Positions 6,391 to 13,545 of a DNA stretch of 16,520 bases are shown here, one piece after another. A program made the position numbers and the translations under genes. Positions within the stretch are counted from its first letter, which is position 1, and each line of letters starts with the position of its first letter. The stretch spans positions 1 to 16,520 of the forward strand of contig CALAXC010000177.1 in assembly GCA_937894775.1 (NCBI GenBank), written 5' to 3'. The notes below the pieces were generated by a model that saw only the letters and a list, made by a program, of their open reading frames with translations, was not told where the DNA came from and made no database searches. Source of the DNA: an uncultured Clostridia bacterium. GTDB lineage: Bacteria; Bacillota; Clostridia; Oscillospirales; CAG-272.

Positions 6391-7488
6391 TTATTTATCC
6401 GCGAGCATATCGCATATTGCAATAGCGGTGGCAGCTTCAAAAACGGGAACTGCGCGTAAGGCTATGCAGGGATCGTGACGTCCTTTTATTATAAGCTCTG
6501 CAGGTGTCATACTGTTCATATCGACACTCCTTTGCGGCTTGAATATAGAAGGTGTAGGCTTTATGGCGGCACGGAATACAAGAGGCATACCGTTTGTCAT
6601 TCCGCCGAGTATTCCTCCGCAGTTGTTTGTTGAGGTGCGTATTTTTCCGTCTTGCGAAATCTCAAACGGATCGTTATTCTCACTTCCCAAAAGCCGTGCG
6701 GTTTCAAATCCGTTACCGAATTCTATTCCTTTTATGGCGGGAATACCGAAGATTATAGCAGATATTCGGTTTTCAACTCCGTCAAATATATGTTCTCCAA
6801 GTCCTATTGGAAGACCGAGAGCCGCACACTCTATAACTCCGCCCACAGAATCACCGTCTGAGCGAGCTTCGTTTATTTTTTCCTTCATAAGCTCTCCCGC
6901 GTTTTCCGAAAGAACGGGGAAGGTTTTTCTTTGATCGAGTATGTCAAACTCTTTTAACGATACGTTTGCAAGATCAAAAGGCGTATCTTTTACGTTACCG
7001 ATAGAATATATATGTGCTTTTATTTCTATACCGAGCGAGCGAAGATACTGTAAGCATATTCCTCCTACGATACACATAGGCGCAGTAAGTCTGCCCGAAT
7101 AATGTCCTCCTCCGCGAAGATCAACGCTTTTTCCGTATTTTTCACGTGCCGTAAAATCTGCGTGTGATGGTCGGGGAATAAATGTTTCTGAAGCATAGTC
7201 TGAAGACCGTTGAGAAGTGTTTTTTATGATTGCGTGAAATTCTTCATCGGTTATTTCAAATTTACTGTCGCTTATCTTTTTTACACCTGATAGAAATTCA
7301 GGAATATCGGGCTCTTTTCGCTTCGTGGAAAACTCATTTTGCCCTGGAGCACGACGTGACATAAATGCGATAAGCTCTGGCAGATCAAAAGAAAATCCGA
7401 GCGGAAGCCCTTGTGCGTGTATTCCTATATGATCACCGTGTGATCCGCCATATATCGATATTTTTAAATTTTTACCGTATTCGGTCAT
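6391..7488 (-). CDS. aroC: Chorismate synthase
   Basis: It eliminates phosphate from EPSP to give chorismate, last of the seven shared steps; the enzyme uses reduced FMN and is a tetramer. The protein has 365 residues. Visible motifs: GGSHG (14-18) with active-site His17 (many homologues have GESHG), FMSRRAPGQNEFSTKRKE (42-59), IPRPSHADFT (104-113) with the second active-site His109, DLRGGGHYSGRLTAP (123-137), and a C-terminal GRHDPCIALRAVPVFEAA. The RGGGHYSGRLTAP form is, from memory, common in clostridial AroC and is not treated as a defect. The ATG at 7488 has GAGG 8 nt upstream; an in-frame GTG at 7497 overlaps that ribosome site and is rejected. It begins 10 bases after the aroA stop. 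Confidence 0.96.
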   Translation of the reverse strand: MTEYGKNLKISIYGGSHGDHIGIHAQGLPLGFSFDLPELIAFMSRRAPGQNEFSTKRKEPDIPEFLSGVKKISDSKFEITDEEFHAIIKNTSQRSSDYASETFIPRPSHADFTAREKYGKSVDLRGGGHYSGRLTAPMCIVGGICLQYLRSLGIEIKAHIYSIGNVKDTPFDLANVSLKEFDILDQRKTFPVLSENAGELMKEKINEARSDGDSVGGVIECAALGLPIGLGEHIFDGVENRISAIIFGIPAIKGIEFGNGFETARLLGSENNDPFEISQDGKIRTSTNNCGGILGGMTNGMPLVFRAAIKPTPSIFKPQRSVDMNSMTPAELIIKGRHDPCIALRAVPVFEAATAIAICDMLADK

Positions 7489-7498
7489 AATGAGCACC

Positions 7499-8767
7499 TC
7501 ATATGTGTTTTTCTGTTATTTTCATACCGAGTGAACAAATATCCTTCCAGAATAAAGGATAGGATTTGTTTACTGCTTCGGCTCCATCAATAACTACGTC
7601 ATCGGTAGATACTGCAGAGGCTATTGCCGCGCACATAGCTATTCTGTGATCTCCAAAGGAAGAAACTTTGCCGCCTCGCAGGGAAGCTGTTCCTTCTATT
7701 ATAAGACCGTCATCGGTTGGTGTTATGCTTGCGCCAAGCGTCGAAAGAACGGTCGATATAGCAATAAGACGGTCGCTTTCTTTGATTTTGAGCCTTGCCG
7801 CACCGCGTATTACGGTTTTTCCATCAGCAACCGCCGCAACTGTGGCGATTATAGGTACGAGGTCAGGAATATCCGAAGCATCAAGCTCTATTGAGTGAAT
7901 CTTTGATGGAGAAGCTGTAAAAGAAGAATCGTTATGCGCTATTTCTCCACCGAAAAGTGTGAGAACGTCTATTATTTTTTTGTCGCCCTGCGATGAAGTT
8001 AAAGAAAGATTGCTGACAGTTATAGGTCGTTTTCCTATAATACCAAGTGCCAAAGGAAATGCGGCATTCGACCAGTCGCCTTCGACCGATATTTCTTTTG
8101 GAGAAGAAAGCTTTGCGATCTGCGGAATACGGTATAAATTACCGCTTTTTTCTATTTTTACTCCAAATAGTGCAAGTGCGTCAAGAGTTATATCTACATA
8201 AGGCGCGGACTCAAGCTTGTTTGTTACTGTAAGTGTTGCGTTTTTATTTGAAAAAGTGAGTGCAAATAAAAGTCCGGTTATAAACTGTGAAGATACGTTA
8301 CCCGCAATTTTAAAGTCGCTGTTATTGAGCTTTCCCGTTATTGTAAGCTTTCCGTCTGCTACTTTTGAAAAGGTCACTCCGTTTTCTTCAAGTAATTCTT
8401 TTAACGGTGAAAGGGGGCGCTGAGGTAATTTACCTTTCATATCAAAGGTGAATTCTCCGCCGATGGCTGCACATATGGGTACAAGAAATCTTAAAGTTGA
8501 ACCGCTTTCGTTGCAGGGGAGAAGTGCTTTTTTGTTGAATTCCTTTATAGGTGAAACATTGAAAAAAGGATCATCTCTCGTTATCGTTGCACCGAGTGCG
8601 CAAAGACAGTTTACCGTTGCATTTATATCCTCGTTGCTTTCTTCACAACGTATTACCGATGGAGCGTCTGCAAATGCCGCACAGATCAAAAGGCGGTGAG
8701 CAACCGATTTTGAAGCTATTGCGCGTACAGTTCCGAAAGTTACCGATCGAGATAGTGTTACTTGCAT
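7499..8767 (-). CDS. aroA: 3-Phosphoshikimate 1-carboxyvinyltransferase (EPSP synthase)
   Basis: It transfers the enolpyruvyl group of PEP to shikimate-3-phosphate, shikimate step 6, and is the target enzyme of glyphosate. The protein has 422 residues, with the two repeated half-domains. Motifs: IASKSVAHRLL (17-27, Lys20), NESGSTLRFLVP (86-97, the PEP-binding loop, equivalent to GNAGTAMR in E. coli), LPQRPLSPL (114-122), VSSQFITGLLF (158-168), DASDIPDLVPI (296-306), KIKESDRL (327-334) and FGDHRIAM (371-378). The loop differs from the E. coli type, so glyphosate sensitivity cannot be read off. The ATG at 8767 has AAAGGA upstream; a TTG six codons earlier lies inside aroB. One base separates it from the aroB stop. 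Confidence 0.96.
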   Translation of the reverse strand: MQVTLSRSVTFGTVRAIASKSVAHRLLICAAFADAPSVIRCEESNEDINATVNCLCALGATITRDDPFFNVSPIKEFNKKALLPCNESGSTLRFLVPICAAIGGEFTFDMKGKLPQRPLSPLKELLEENGVTFSKVADGKLTITGKLNNSDFKIAGNVSSQFITGLLFALTFSNKNATLTVTNKLESAPYVDITLDALALFGVKIEKSGNLYRIPQIAKLSSPKEISVEGDWSNAAFPLALGIIGKRPITVSNLSLTSSQGDKKIIDVLTLFGGEIAHNDSSFTASPSKIHSIELDASDIPDLVPIIATVAAVADGKTVIRGAARLKIKESDRLIAISTVLSTLGASITPTDDGLIIEGTASLRGGKVSSFGDHRIAMCAAIASAVSTDDVVIDGAEAVNKSYPLFWKDICSLGMKITEKHI

Positions 8768-8768
8768 T

Positions 8769-9821
8769 TTAAAGTCCTTTCTCAATTATATTTTCAAGCT
8801 CGTTTACGTTGATCTTTACAGGCTTGCAATTGCCTATTCCGTGAGGTAAAATAAGATTTATCTTATCTCCCGCACGTTTTTTATCCGCAGTTGCAACAGA
8901 AGCAAGCTCCTTTGCCGTGAAATCTGTTTTTGTAGGAAGACCGATTTTTTCTAAAACAATTTTGATGCGACTAAGATCTTCTTCAGGACAAAGGTCGAGC
9001 GTTATCGCTATTTTTGTTGCTATCATCATTCCAATAGAAACCGCTTGTCCGTGTGTTATTGTAAGCGAGGAACAAATTTCTATTGCGTGTCCTATTGTGT
9101 GACCGAGATTTAAAAGCTGGCGTATTCCTTTGTCAAATTCATCGACACTTACTATTTTAGCTTTGTTGGTAACACAGCTTTCGATTACAAAATCAATGTT
9201 TTCTTTTATATCGTTTTTTTCAAGATATTCAAAAAAATCAATATCATTTATGACACCGTATTTGATAACCTCAGCGCATCCGTCCGAAAAGGTTTCAGGG
9301 GAAAGTGTGTTGAGAGTAGTGGTATCGCAAATTACAAGAGAGGGCTGATGAAATACGCCCGCAAGATTTTTACCCGCCTTAAGATCGATAGCGGTCTTTC
9401 CGCCAACGGAGGAATCTACTGCTGCAAGAAGAGTTGTGGGAACTTGAATGAATTTTATGCCGCGAAGATATATTCCTGCCGCGAATCCCGCAAGGTCACC
9501 TACAACTCCGCCCCCGAGCGCTATTATTATATCACTGCCTGTAAGTCTGTTTTGAGCGAGGAATTCTAAGAGAGAAATAAGATTGTCGGCATTTTTGGAT
9601 GCTTCTCCGTGGGGAATGACGAATTTGATAAATGTAATATTTTCAGCAGATAGAGAAGCTTCAACTTTTTTTGAATAAAGTGCATCAACGGTGTCATCTG
9701 TAACGATGCAGGCTTTGACATTGCCAAAAAGTGATTTTATACGTTCTCCTGTTTCTGAAAGTAATCCCGCGCCTATCAGAATATCGTAGGTGCTGGATGC
9801 ATGTACTTTAACAGTTCTCAT
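8769..9821 (-). CDS. aroB: 3-Dehydroquinate synthase
   Basis: It cyclises DAHP to 3-dehydroquinate, shikimate step 2, using NAD and a divalent metal. The 350 residues are normal for the family. Motifs: IPHGEASKN (69-77), ALGGGVVGDLAGFAAGIYLRG (101-121), QVPTTLLAAVDSSVGGKTA (126-144), NLAGVFHQP (152-160), and the metal ligands Glu184 (GCAEVIKYG), His241 (NLGHTIGHAIE) and His257 (THGQAVSIGM). The ATG has GGAG about 7 nt upstream. It follows tyrA by 20 bases, the widest gap in the front half of the operon. Confidence 0.97.
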   Translation of the reverse strand: MRTVKVHASSTYDILIGAGLLSETGERIKSLFGNVKACIVTDDTVDALYSKKVEASLSAENITFIKFVIPHGEASKNADNLISLLEFLAQNRLTGSDIIIALGGGVVGDLAGFAAGIYLRGIKFIQVPTTLLAAVDSSVGGKTAIDLKAGKNLAGVFHQPSLVICDTTTLNTLSPETFSDGCAEVIKYGVINDIDFFEYLEKNDIKENIDFVIESCVTNKAKIVSVDEFDKGIRQLLNLGHTIGHAIEICSSLTITHGQAVSIGMMIATKIAITLDLCPEEDLSRIKIVLEKIGLPTKTDFTAKELASVATADKKRAGDKINLILPHGIGNCKPVKINVNELENIIEKGL

Positions 9822-9841
9822 AATTACTCCTTTTGTCGGTT

Positions 9842-10672
9842 TTATCCGTCAACTTTTTCCTTTGCCAATCTTCCTTCGCGAAGAAGTGATCTCAAAGCTT
9901 CGCAATCGTTTGACTCAATGGCGGTTTTATATTCGTTAAGAGAATTTATAATGTATTCAAGCTCGTAGAGTAACGGCTCTTTGTTTTCCATAAAAAGCTC
10001 CGTCCACATATTTTCGTTTAATTTTGCTACACGTGTAAGATCCTTGTAGCTTCCTGCCGAAAAGCCTTTGTGTGACTGAGCGGTGGGAGTTTTTACATAT
10101 GCGTTTGAAACAATGTGCGCGAGCTGGGATGTAAATGCTATCATTTTATCGTGTTCTTCTGCCGTTGTTACCGAAAGCTTGCCAAACTCTGCGGGAGAGA
10201 GCAATTCTTTTATACGGTCAAGAAAATCGATGTCATCGTATACAGGCGGAACTATTACCATAGGCGCATTTTTGAAGAGGGAAGCTTTTGAATATTTGAT
10301 TCCCGAAAATTGACGTCCCGCCATAGGGTGTCCGCCTACAAATGTGAATCCGTATTTTTCGGCAAGTGAAAATCCGCACTCGCATACAGCTTTTTTAGTT
10401 CCGCAGAGATCGATAACTGCTGTTTTTTTATCGATCTTCGGTGCTGTAGCGGTGAGATATTCAACTGTGGCGAAGGGGTAGAGCGCAACGAATAAAAGAT
10501 CGCATTCCTTTAATGATTCATCTGTCAATTCTCCGTCTATGATATTTGAAATCAAAGCATATCCAAGCGTTGCGATATCGGTGTCATAAGCATAGACGGT
10601 ATGTCCTTTTTCTTTATAAGCTTTCGCCATCGAACCACCGATAAGACCTAATCCGCAAATACCTACTGTCAT
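9842..10672 (-). CDS. tyrA: Prephenate dehydrogenase
   Basis: It oxidises and decarboxylates prephenate to 4-hydroxyphenylpyruvate, the route to tyrosine. The 276 residues begin with a Rossmann fold, GICGLGLIGGS (4-14). Asp30, at the end of the second strand (AYDTD), suggests NAD rather than NADP. Catalytic signatures are GGHPMAGRQFSG (113-124), SQLAHIVSNA (182-191, His186) and GSYKDLTRVA (207-216, Arg214). Unlike many Bacillus-type TyrA proteins there is no C-terminal ACT domain, and no fused chorismate mutase, so tyrosine feedback on this enzyme is not visible. The ribosome site GGAGG overlaps the last codons of aroF (stop 3 bases before the ATG), indicating translational coupling. Confidence 0.94.
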   Translation of the reverse strand: MTVGICGLGLIGGSMAKAYKEKGHTVYAYDTDIATLGYALISNIIDGELTDESLKECDLLFVALYPFATVEYLTATAPKIDKKTAVIDLCGTKKAVCECGFSLAEKYGFTFVGGHPMAGRQFSGIKYSKASLFKNAPMVIVPPVYDDIDFLDRIKELLSPAEFGKLSVTTAEEHDKMIAFTSQLAHIVSNAYVKTPTAQSHKGFSAGSYKDLTRVAKLNENMWTELFMENKEPLLYELEYIINSLNEYKTAIESNDCEALRSLLREGRLAKEKVDG

Positions 10673-10675
10673 AGC

Positions 10676-11683
10676 TTAATCCTCCGATATAGCATCGAGT
10701 ACTTTTGATACCGAGCGTGTAACGTCGGCAAATGCTTCCGGAGTCAGTGATTGAGCACCGTCACAAAGTGCGTGAACAGGATCGTTGTGAACTTCTATCA
10801 TAAGTCCGTCAGCACCGCAAGCCGCTGCCGCTAAAGCCATAGGCTTTACAAGACGAGCAATGCCCGTTGCGTGAGAGGGGTCTATGATCACGGGAAGATG
10901 GGTAAGCTCGTTAAGCATCGGAACAGCCGAAAGGTCAAGGGTGTTTCTTGTGTAAGTTTCAAAGGTGCGTATGCCTCGTTCACAAAGAATGATGTTCTCA
11001 TTTCCGCCTGCCATTATGTATTCGGCAGACATAAGAAGCTCTTTAAGAGTGTTTGCGAGTCCGCGCTTTAAAAGAATAGGCTTCTTTATTTTTCCAAGCT
11101 CTTTGAGAAGCTCAAAATTCTGCATATTTCTCGCACCCACCTGAATTACGTCCACATCGTCAAAAAGCGAAAGGTGATTAGCATTCATTATTTCGGTTAC
11201 TATCGGGAGTCCGGTTTCCTTTTTTGCCTCAATAAGAAATTCTATGCCTTCTGCCTTAAGTCCTTGAAAATCATAAGGAGAGGTTCGTGGCTTAAAAGCT
11301 CCGCCGCGGAGCATAGTAGCTCCTGCGTTTTTAACAGCCTTTGCGATCTCAATAACCTGTTCTTCGCTTTCAACCGAGCAAGGTCCTGCTATAACGGCAA
11401 ATATATCTCCTCCTACCGAGGTATTTCCAACAGTTATAATACTGTCATCGGGATGGAATTTTCTGTTAGCGCTCTTAAAGGGTTCGCTGATACGTTTTAC
11501 TGTGTCAACTACCTCAAGGCTTTCAAGAAGCTCAGCATCTATTTTGCTTGTGTCGCCGATAAGACCGATAACAGTGTGTTCACTTCCTTTTGATACGTGA
11601 ACGTCAAGTCCTTGCTTTTTTAACCAAGTACAAATACTGTCGATCTGTTTTTCCGTAGTTCCGTTTTTTAAAACTGCAATCAT
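10676..11683 (-). CDS. aroF: 3-Deoxy-7-phosphoheptulonate (DAHP) synthase, type I-beta
   Basis: It joins PEP and erythrose-4-phosphate, the first step of the pathway. The 335 residues start with a ferredoxin-like regulatory domain (about 1-70, MIAVLKNGTTEKQID...), as in the Thermotoga-type enzyme, where it mediates feedback by Tyr or Phe. The barrel follows: AGPCSVES (99-106, Cys102 metal ligand), RGGAFKPRTSPY (126-137), GARNMQN (183-189), LKRG (205-208), CERGIRTFE (234-242), DPSHATG (268-274, His271) and GLMIEVH (293-299, Glu297). The ATG at 11683 has AAGGAG 7 nt upstream; a GTG seven codons earlier precedes that ribosome site and is rejected. It is the first structural gene after the leader peptide and attenuator, so both the pathway's entry enzyme and everything downstream fall under that control. 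Confidence 0.96.
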   Translation of the reverse strand: MIAVLKNGTTEKQIDSICTWLKKQGLDVHVSKGSEHTVIGLIGDTSKIDAELLESLEVVDTVKRISEPFKSANRKFHPDDSIITVGNTSVGGDIFAVIAGPCSVESEEQVIEIAKAVKNAGATMLRGGAFKPRTSPYDFQGLKAEGIEFLIEAKKETGLPIVTEIMNANHLSLFDDVDVIQVGARNMQNFELLKELGKIKKPILLKRGLANTLKELLMSAEYIMAGGNENIILCERGIRTFETYTRNTLDLSAVPMLNELTHLPVIIDPSHATGIARLVKPMALAAAACGADGLMIEVHNDPVHALCDGAQSLTPEAFADVTRSVSKVLDAISED

Positions 11684-11719
11684 TTCTAATCTCCTTCTAC
11701 TCACGGCTGCGCGAGAGTA

Positions 11720-11756
11720 TAAAACAAATAGCCTCTCGGCGCTTGTCCGAGAGGCT
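11720..11756 (-). terminator. Intrinsic terminator of the aro leader (attenuator)
   Basis: Read on the minus strand, AGCCTCTCGG (11756-11747) pairs perfectly with CCGAGAGGCT (11739-11730) around the 7-base loop ACAAGCG, followed by ATTTGTTTTA. It lies inside the leader, after the leader-peptide stops and 46 bases before the aroF ATG, so it can only act as a conditional stop. The 3' arm could instead pair its CGAGAG with CTCTCG at 11717-11712, and a further small hairpin (11719-11698) separates it from the aroF ribosome site. Confidence 0.85.
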
Positions 11757-11786
11757 TTAAAAATTTAATCTGATAAATCTCTAAAG
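11755..11786 (-). other. AU-rich 13-bp hairpin abutting the attenuator
   Basis: On the minus strand, CTTTAGAGATTTA (11786-11774) pairs with TAAATTTTTAAAG (11767-11755) around TCAGAT. All 13 positions pair as RNA, two of them G-U. Its 3' arm shares two bases with the 5' arm of the terminator. It may be a pause hairpin or part of the switch; the overlap is too short to prove mutual exclusion. Confidence 0.5.
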
Positions 11787-11824
11787 ACGGTAAAAATACC
11801 AAATTCCGCAACAAAACACCCTTA

Positions 11825-11890
11825 TTATTTATTACAGCTAAAGTAATAAAAATAAAGGCCAAAATAATTGTTAGCGAAAAGTATGCTCAT
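11825..11890 (-). CDS. Phe/Tyr-rich leader peptide of the aro operon
   Basis: A 21-codon frame begins at the ATG 11890-11888 and ends in tandem stops (TAA TAA). AAAGGAG ends 10 nt before the ATG, a good ribosome site. Residues 5-17 read FANNYFGLYFYYF: four Phe and four Tyr in the whole peptide, including a run of Tyr-Phe-Tyr-Tyr-Phe at 13-17, and no Trp. It lies between a sigma-A promoter and an intrinsic terminator, upstream of an operon that holds pheA and tyrA but no trp genes. By analogy with the pheA and pheST leaders of enteric bacteria, a ribosome slowed at these codons when charged tRNA-Phe or tRNA-Tyr is scarce would keep the terminator from forming. It is too short for routine gene finders. 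The frame, ribosome site and codons are seen; the mechanism is inferred. Confidence 0.85.
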   Translation of the reverse strand: MSILFANNYFGLYFYYFSCNK

Positions 11891-11921
11891 TTTTACCTAT
11901 CTCCTTTGATTTGATGAATTA

Positions 11922-11950
11922 AGTTTAGCACTCTCAAAAAAGTTTGTCAA
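11922..11950 (-). promoter_or_regulatory. Sigma-A promoter of the aro operon
   Basis: On the minus strand, a consensus -35 TTGACA (11950-11945), a 17-bp spacer and the -10 TAAACT (11927-11922) preceded by TGC (extended -10). Transcription would start near 11915, giving a leader of about 230 nt before aroF. The -35 lies 18 bases past the stop codon of the upstream AEC gene. Confidence 0.88.
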
Positions 11951-11968
11951 GTGGTTTTTATAAAAAAA

Positions 11969-12952
11969 TTAAAAAAGTTGAAAAATTGAAATATTAAGCT
12001 TGCATATCTGCTGTGCAAGTAAGACGATACAGGGCATCGTCAGAATTGAAAACAGAGTAGTCGCACCTACGCATTGAGCGGCATATTCGGGGGAGGTGTC
12101 GAATACTTCTCCAAAGGTAATAGTTGACGTTGCAGAGGGAAGTCCCAACGCAACGGTTAAAAATACTACCCAAAAATCAGAAAAGCCGATGATCTTAAGT
12201 AACAAGCAAAATATGATCGGAAGCAGTATTAATCTTAATACCGCAAGATAATATATTTTCCCCGAAGCAAATATGTCTTTTAATGACTTTCTTGCAATAA
12301 GCGCACCCGCCAAGAGCATAGATATAGGTGTACAAAGTCCGCTGATATAGTTGATGGCAGTACTTACGAATACAGGTAGCTCAAAGCCGCTGCAGGGTGG
12401 GATGGCGGGAATGATGAATATTACAAAACCGATAAGACTTGCAACAGTACCTTTGTTTATAAATATCTTTTTGGGCGTAAGCTTTATATCCTCACGTCCT
12501 CTCGCGATAATTCCAAGACCGATTATCCAGAGCAATATATTAAATCCTACTATAAAGAAAGAGCTAACAAATGCTCCGTTTTCGGGAAAAAGCACCGAGA
12601 AAAGCGGTATCCCGAGAAAACCTGTATTTCCGAATACCATAGCGAATTCGGTTATTTTGCGCTCGTCAAAATTTTTGATCTTTGCACAAAGCAACCGTGC
12701 TATCAATGCCATAACACAGTGAAGGATCAAAGAGAATCCTACACCGAGCATAGCAAGCTTTAAATTTTCTGGCGAGTATTTTTTTGATGTGATCGAGCCT
12801 ATTATAAGAGCGGGCTGAGCGACCATGACCAAGAGTGTTGAAAAGCTTTTTGAAGCAGAGGCATTTATGATCCCTATCTTACCGAGAATAAATCCTACGA
12901 TAAGAACCAGGAACATAGTTATTACCATATAAAAAAATCCTGAAAAATCCAA
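11969..12952 (-). CDS. AEC-family (auxin efflux carrier-like) permease
   Basis: A 327-residue integral membrane protein with about ten hydrophobic segments in the two-times-five arrangement of the AEC family. Family-like features are LVLIVGFILGKIGIINASASKSFSTLL at the N-terminus (split here by position: about 15-41), the broken-helix segment FGNTGFLGIPL, and a C-terminal LGLPSATSTITFGEVFDTSPEYAAQCVGATTLFSI region matching the P.A....A..Y....A......T pattern. Members export or import organic anions such as malate or malonate; the substrate here is unknown. The start is a UUG with GGAG 7 nt upstream, preferred over an ATG at 12928 because it gives the full first helix. It follows the uracil-glycosylase gene by 13 bases. 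No clear terminator follows, so transcription may run on into the aro leader. Confidence 0.87.
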   Translation of the reverse strand: MDFSGFFYMVITMFLVLIVGFILGKIGIINASASKSFSTLLVMVAQPALIIGSITSKKYSPENLKLAMLGVGFSLILHCVMALIARLLCAKIKNFDERKITEFAMVFGNTGFLGIPLFSVLFPENGAFVSSFFIVGFNILLWIIGLGIIARGREDIKLTPKKIFINKGTVASLIGFVIFIIPAIPPCSGFELPVFVSTAINYISGLCTPISMLLAGALIARKSLKDIFASGKIYYLAVLRLILLPIIFCLLLKIIGFSDFWVVFLTVALGLPSATSTITFGEVFDTSPEYAAQCVGATTLFSILTMPCIVLLAQQICKLNISIFQLF

Positions 12953-12965
12953 AATGTATCTCCAA

Positions 12966-13526
12966 TTAATTTTTAAGAGTATCGAGCATTTGCTTTATCT
13001 TGCGCATATCCGTCATCATTTCATCTTTTTTTCTGGGATCACGCAAGAGAAGTGCTGGGTGGTATACTGCGGTTATCGGAATACCGCACAAATCGTACCA
13101 CAATCCGTGTTCACTACTTATTTTAAAGTTTTTATTTATTAAACGTTTTGCGGATATTCTGCCAAGACATACTATAAGCTTGGGAGAAATAAGTTCTATC
13201 TGTTTTTCTAAAAAATGTATGCAAGCATCTTCTTCGCAAGGACGCGGATCTCTGTTTGACGGAGGTCTGCATTTAAGTATATTTGTAATATATACACTGT
13301 CACGGTCGATACCGACAGCGGCTAAATATTCATTAAGCAGCTTTCCTGCGCGGCCTACAAAGGGAGTGCCGGTTTTGTCCTCGTTTTCACCCGGAGCTTC
13401 TCCTACGAATAAAAGGTCTGCTGATTTGTTGCCCGAACCGAAAACACAATTCGTGCGAGATGCTGAAAGCTCGCAGGCGATGCAGGATGCGCATTCGGAA
13501 TAAAGCTTATCCCAAGAATCATTCAT
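12966..13526 (-). CDS. udg: Family 4/5-type uracil-DNA glycosylase with iron-sulfur cluster
   Basis: It removes uracil from DNA to start base-excision repair. The 186 residues fit the family. Signatures: cluster cysteines Cys15 and Cys18 (CIAC, 15-18) with Cys86 (NILKCRPPSNRDP) and Cys102, motif GEAPGENEDKTGTPFVGRAG (42-61), KLIVCLGRISAKRL (116-129) and the closing VYHPALLLR (154-162). The acidic residue in GEAPGE fits family 4 (Thermotoga type) rather than family 5. The ATG at 13526 has GGAG 10 nt upstream; the frame extends 36 codons further, but that part overlaps the DUF1015 gene and does not look like this family. Nineteen bases lie between the DUF1015 stop and this start. Confidence 0.93.
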   Translation of the reverse strand: MNDSWDKLYSECASCIACELSASRTNCVFGSGNKSADLLFVGEAPGENEDKTGTPFVGRAGKLLNEYLAAVGIDRDSVYITNILKCRPPSNRDPRPCEEDACIHFLEKQIELISPKLIVCLGRISAKRLINKNFKISSEHGLWYDLCGIPITAVYHPALLLRDPRKKDEMMTDMRKIKQMLDTLKN

Positions 13527-13545
13527 AGCAAAAATACTCCAGTGT

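Noticed and set aside
11174..11593. 139-codon plus-strand frame inside aroF
   Set aside because: Antisense shadow of DAHP synthase, with no promoter or recognisable domain.
11683..11915. T-box riboswitch in the aro leader (AGGGTG followed by GCGG at about 11823-11805)
   Set aside because: The conserved AGGGTGGNACCGCG bulge is not present, there is no specifier-loop stem I, and the leader peptide with its ribosome site explains the space better.
13000..13503. 167-codon plus-strand frame inside the uracil-glycosylase gene
   Set aside because: Antisense shadow; no motifs, and the minus-strand gene has complete catalytic and cluster residues.
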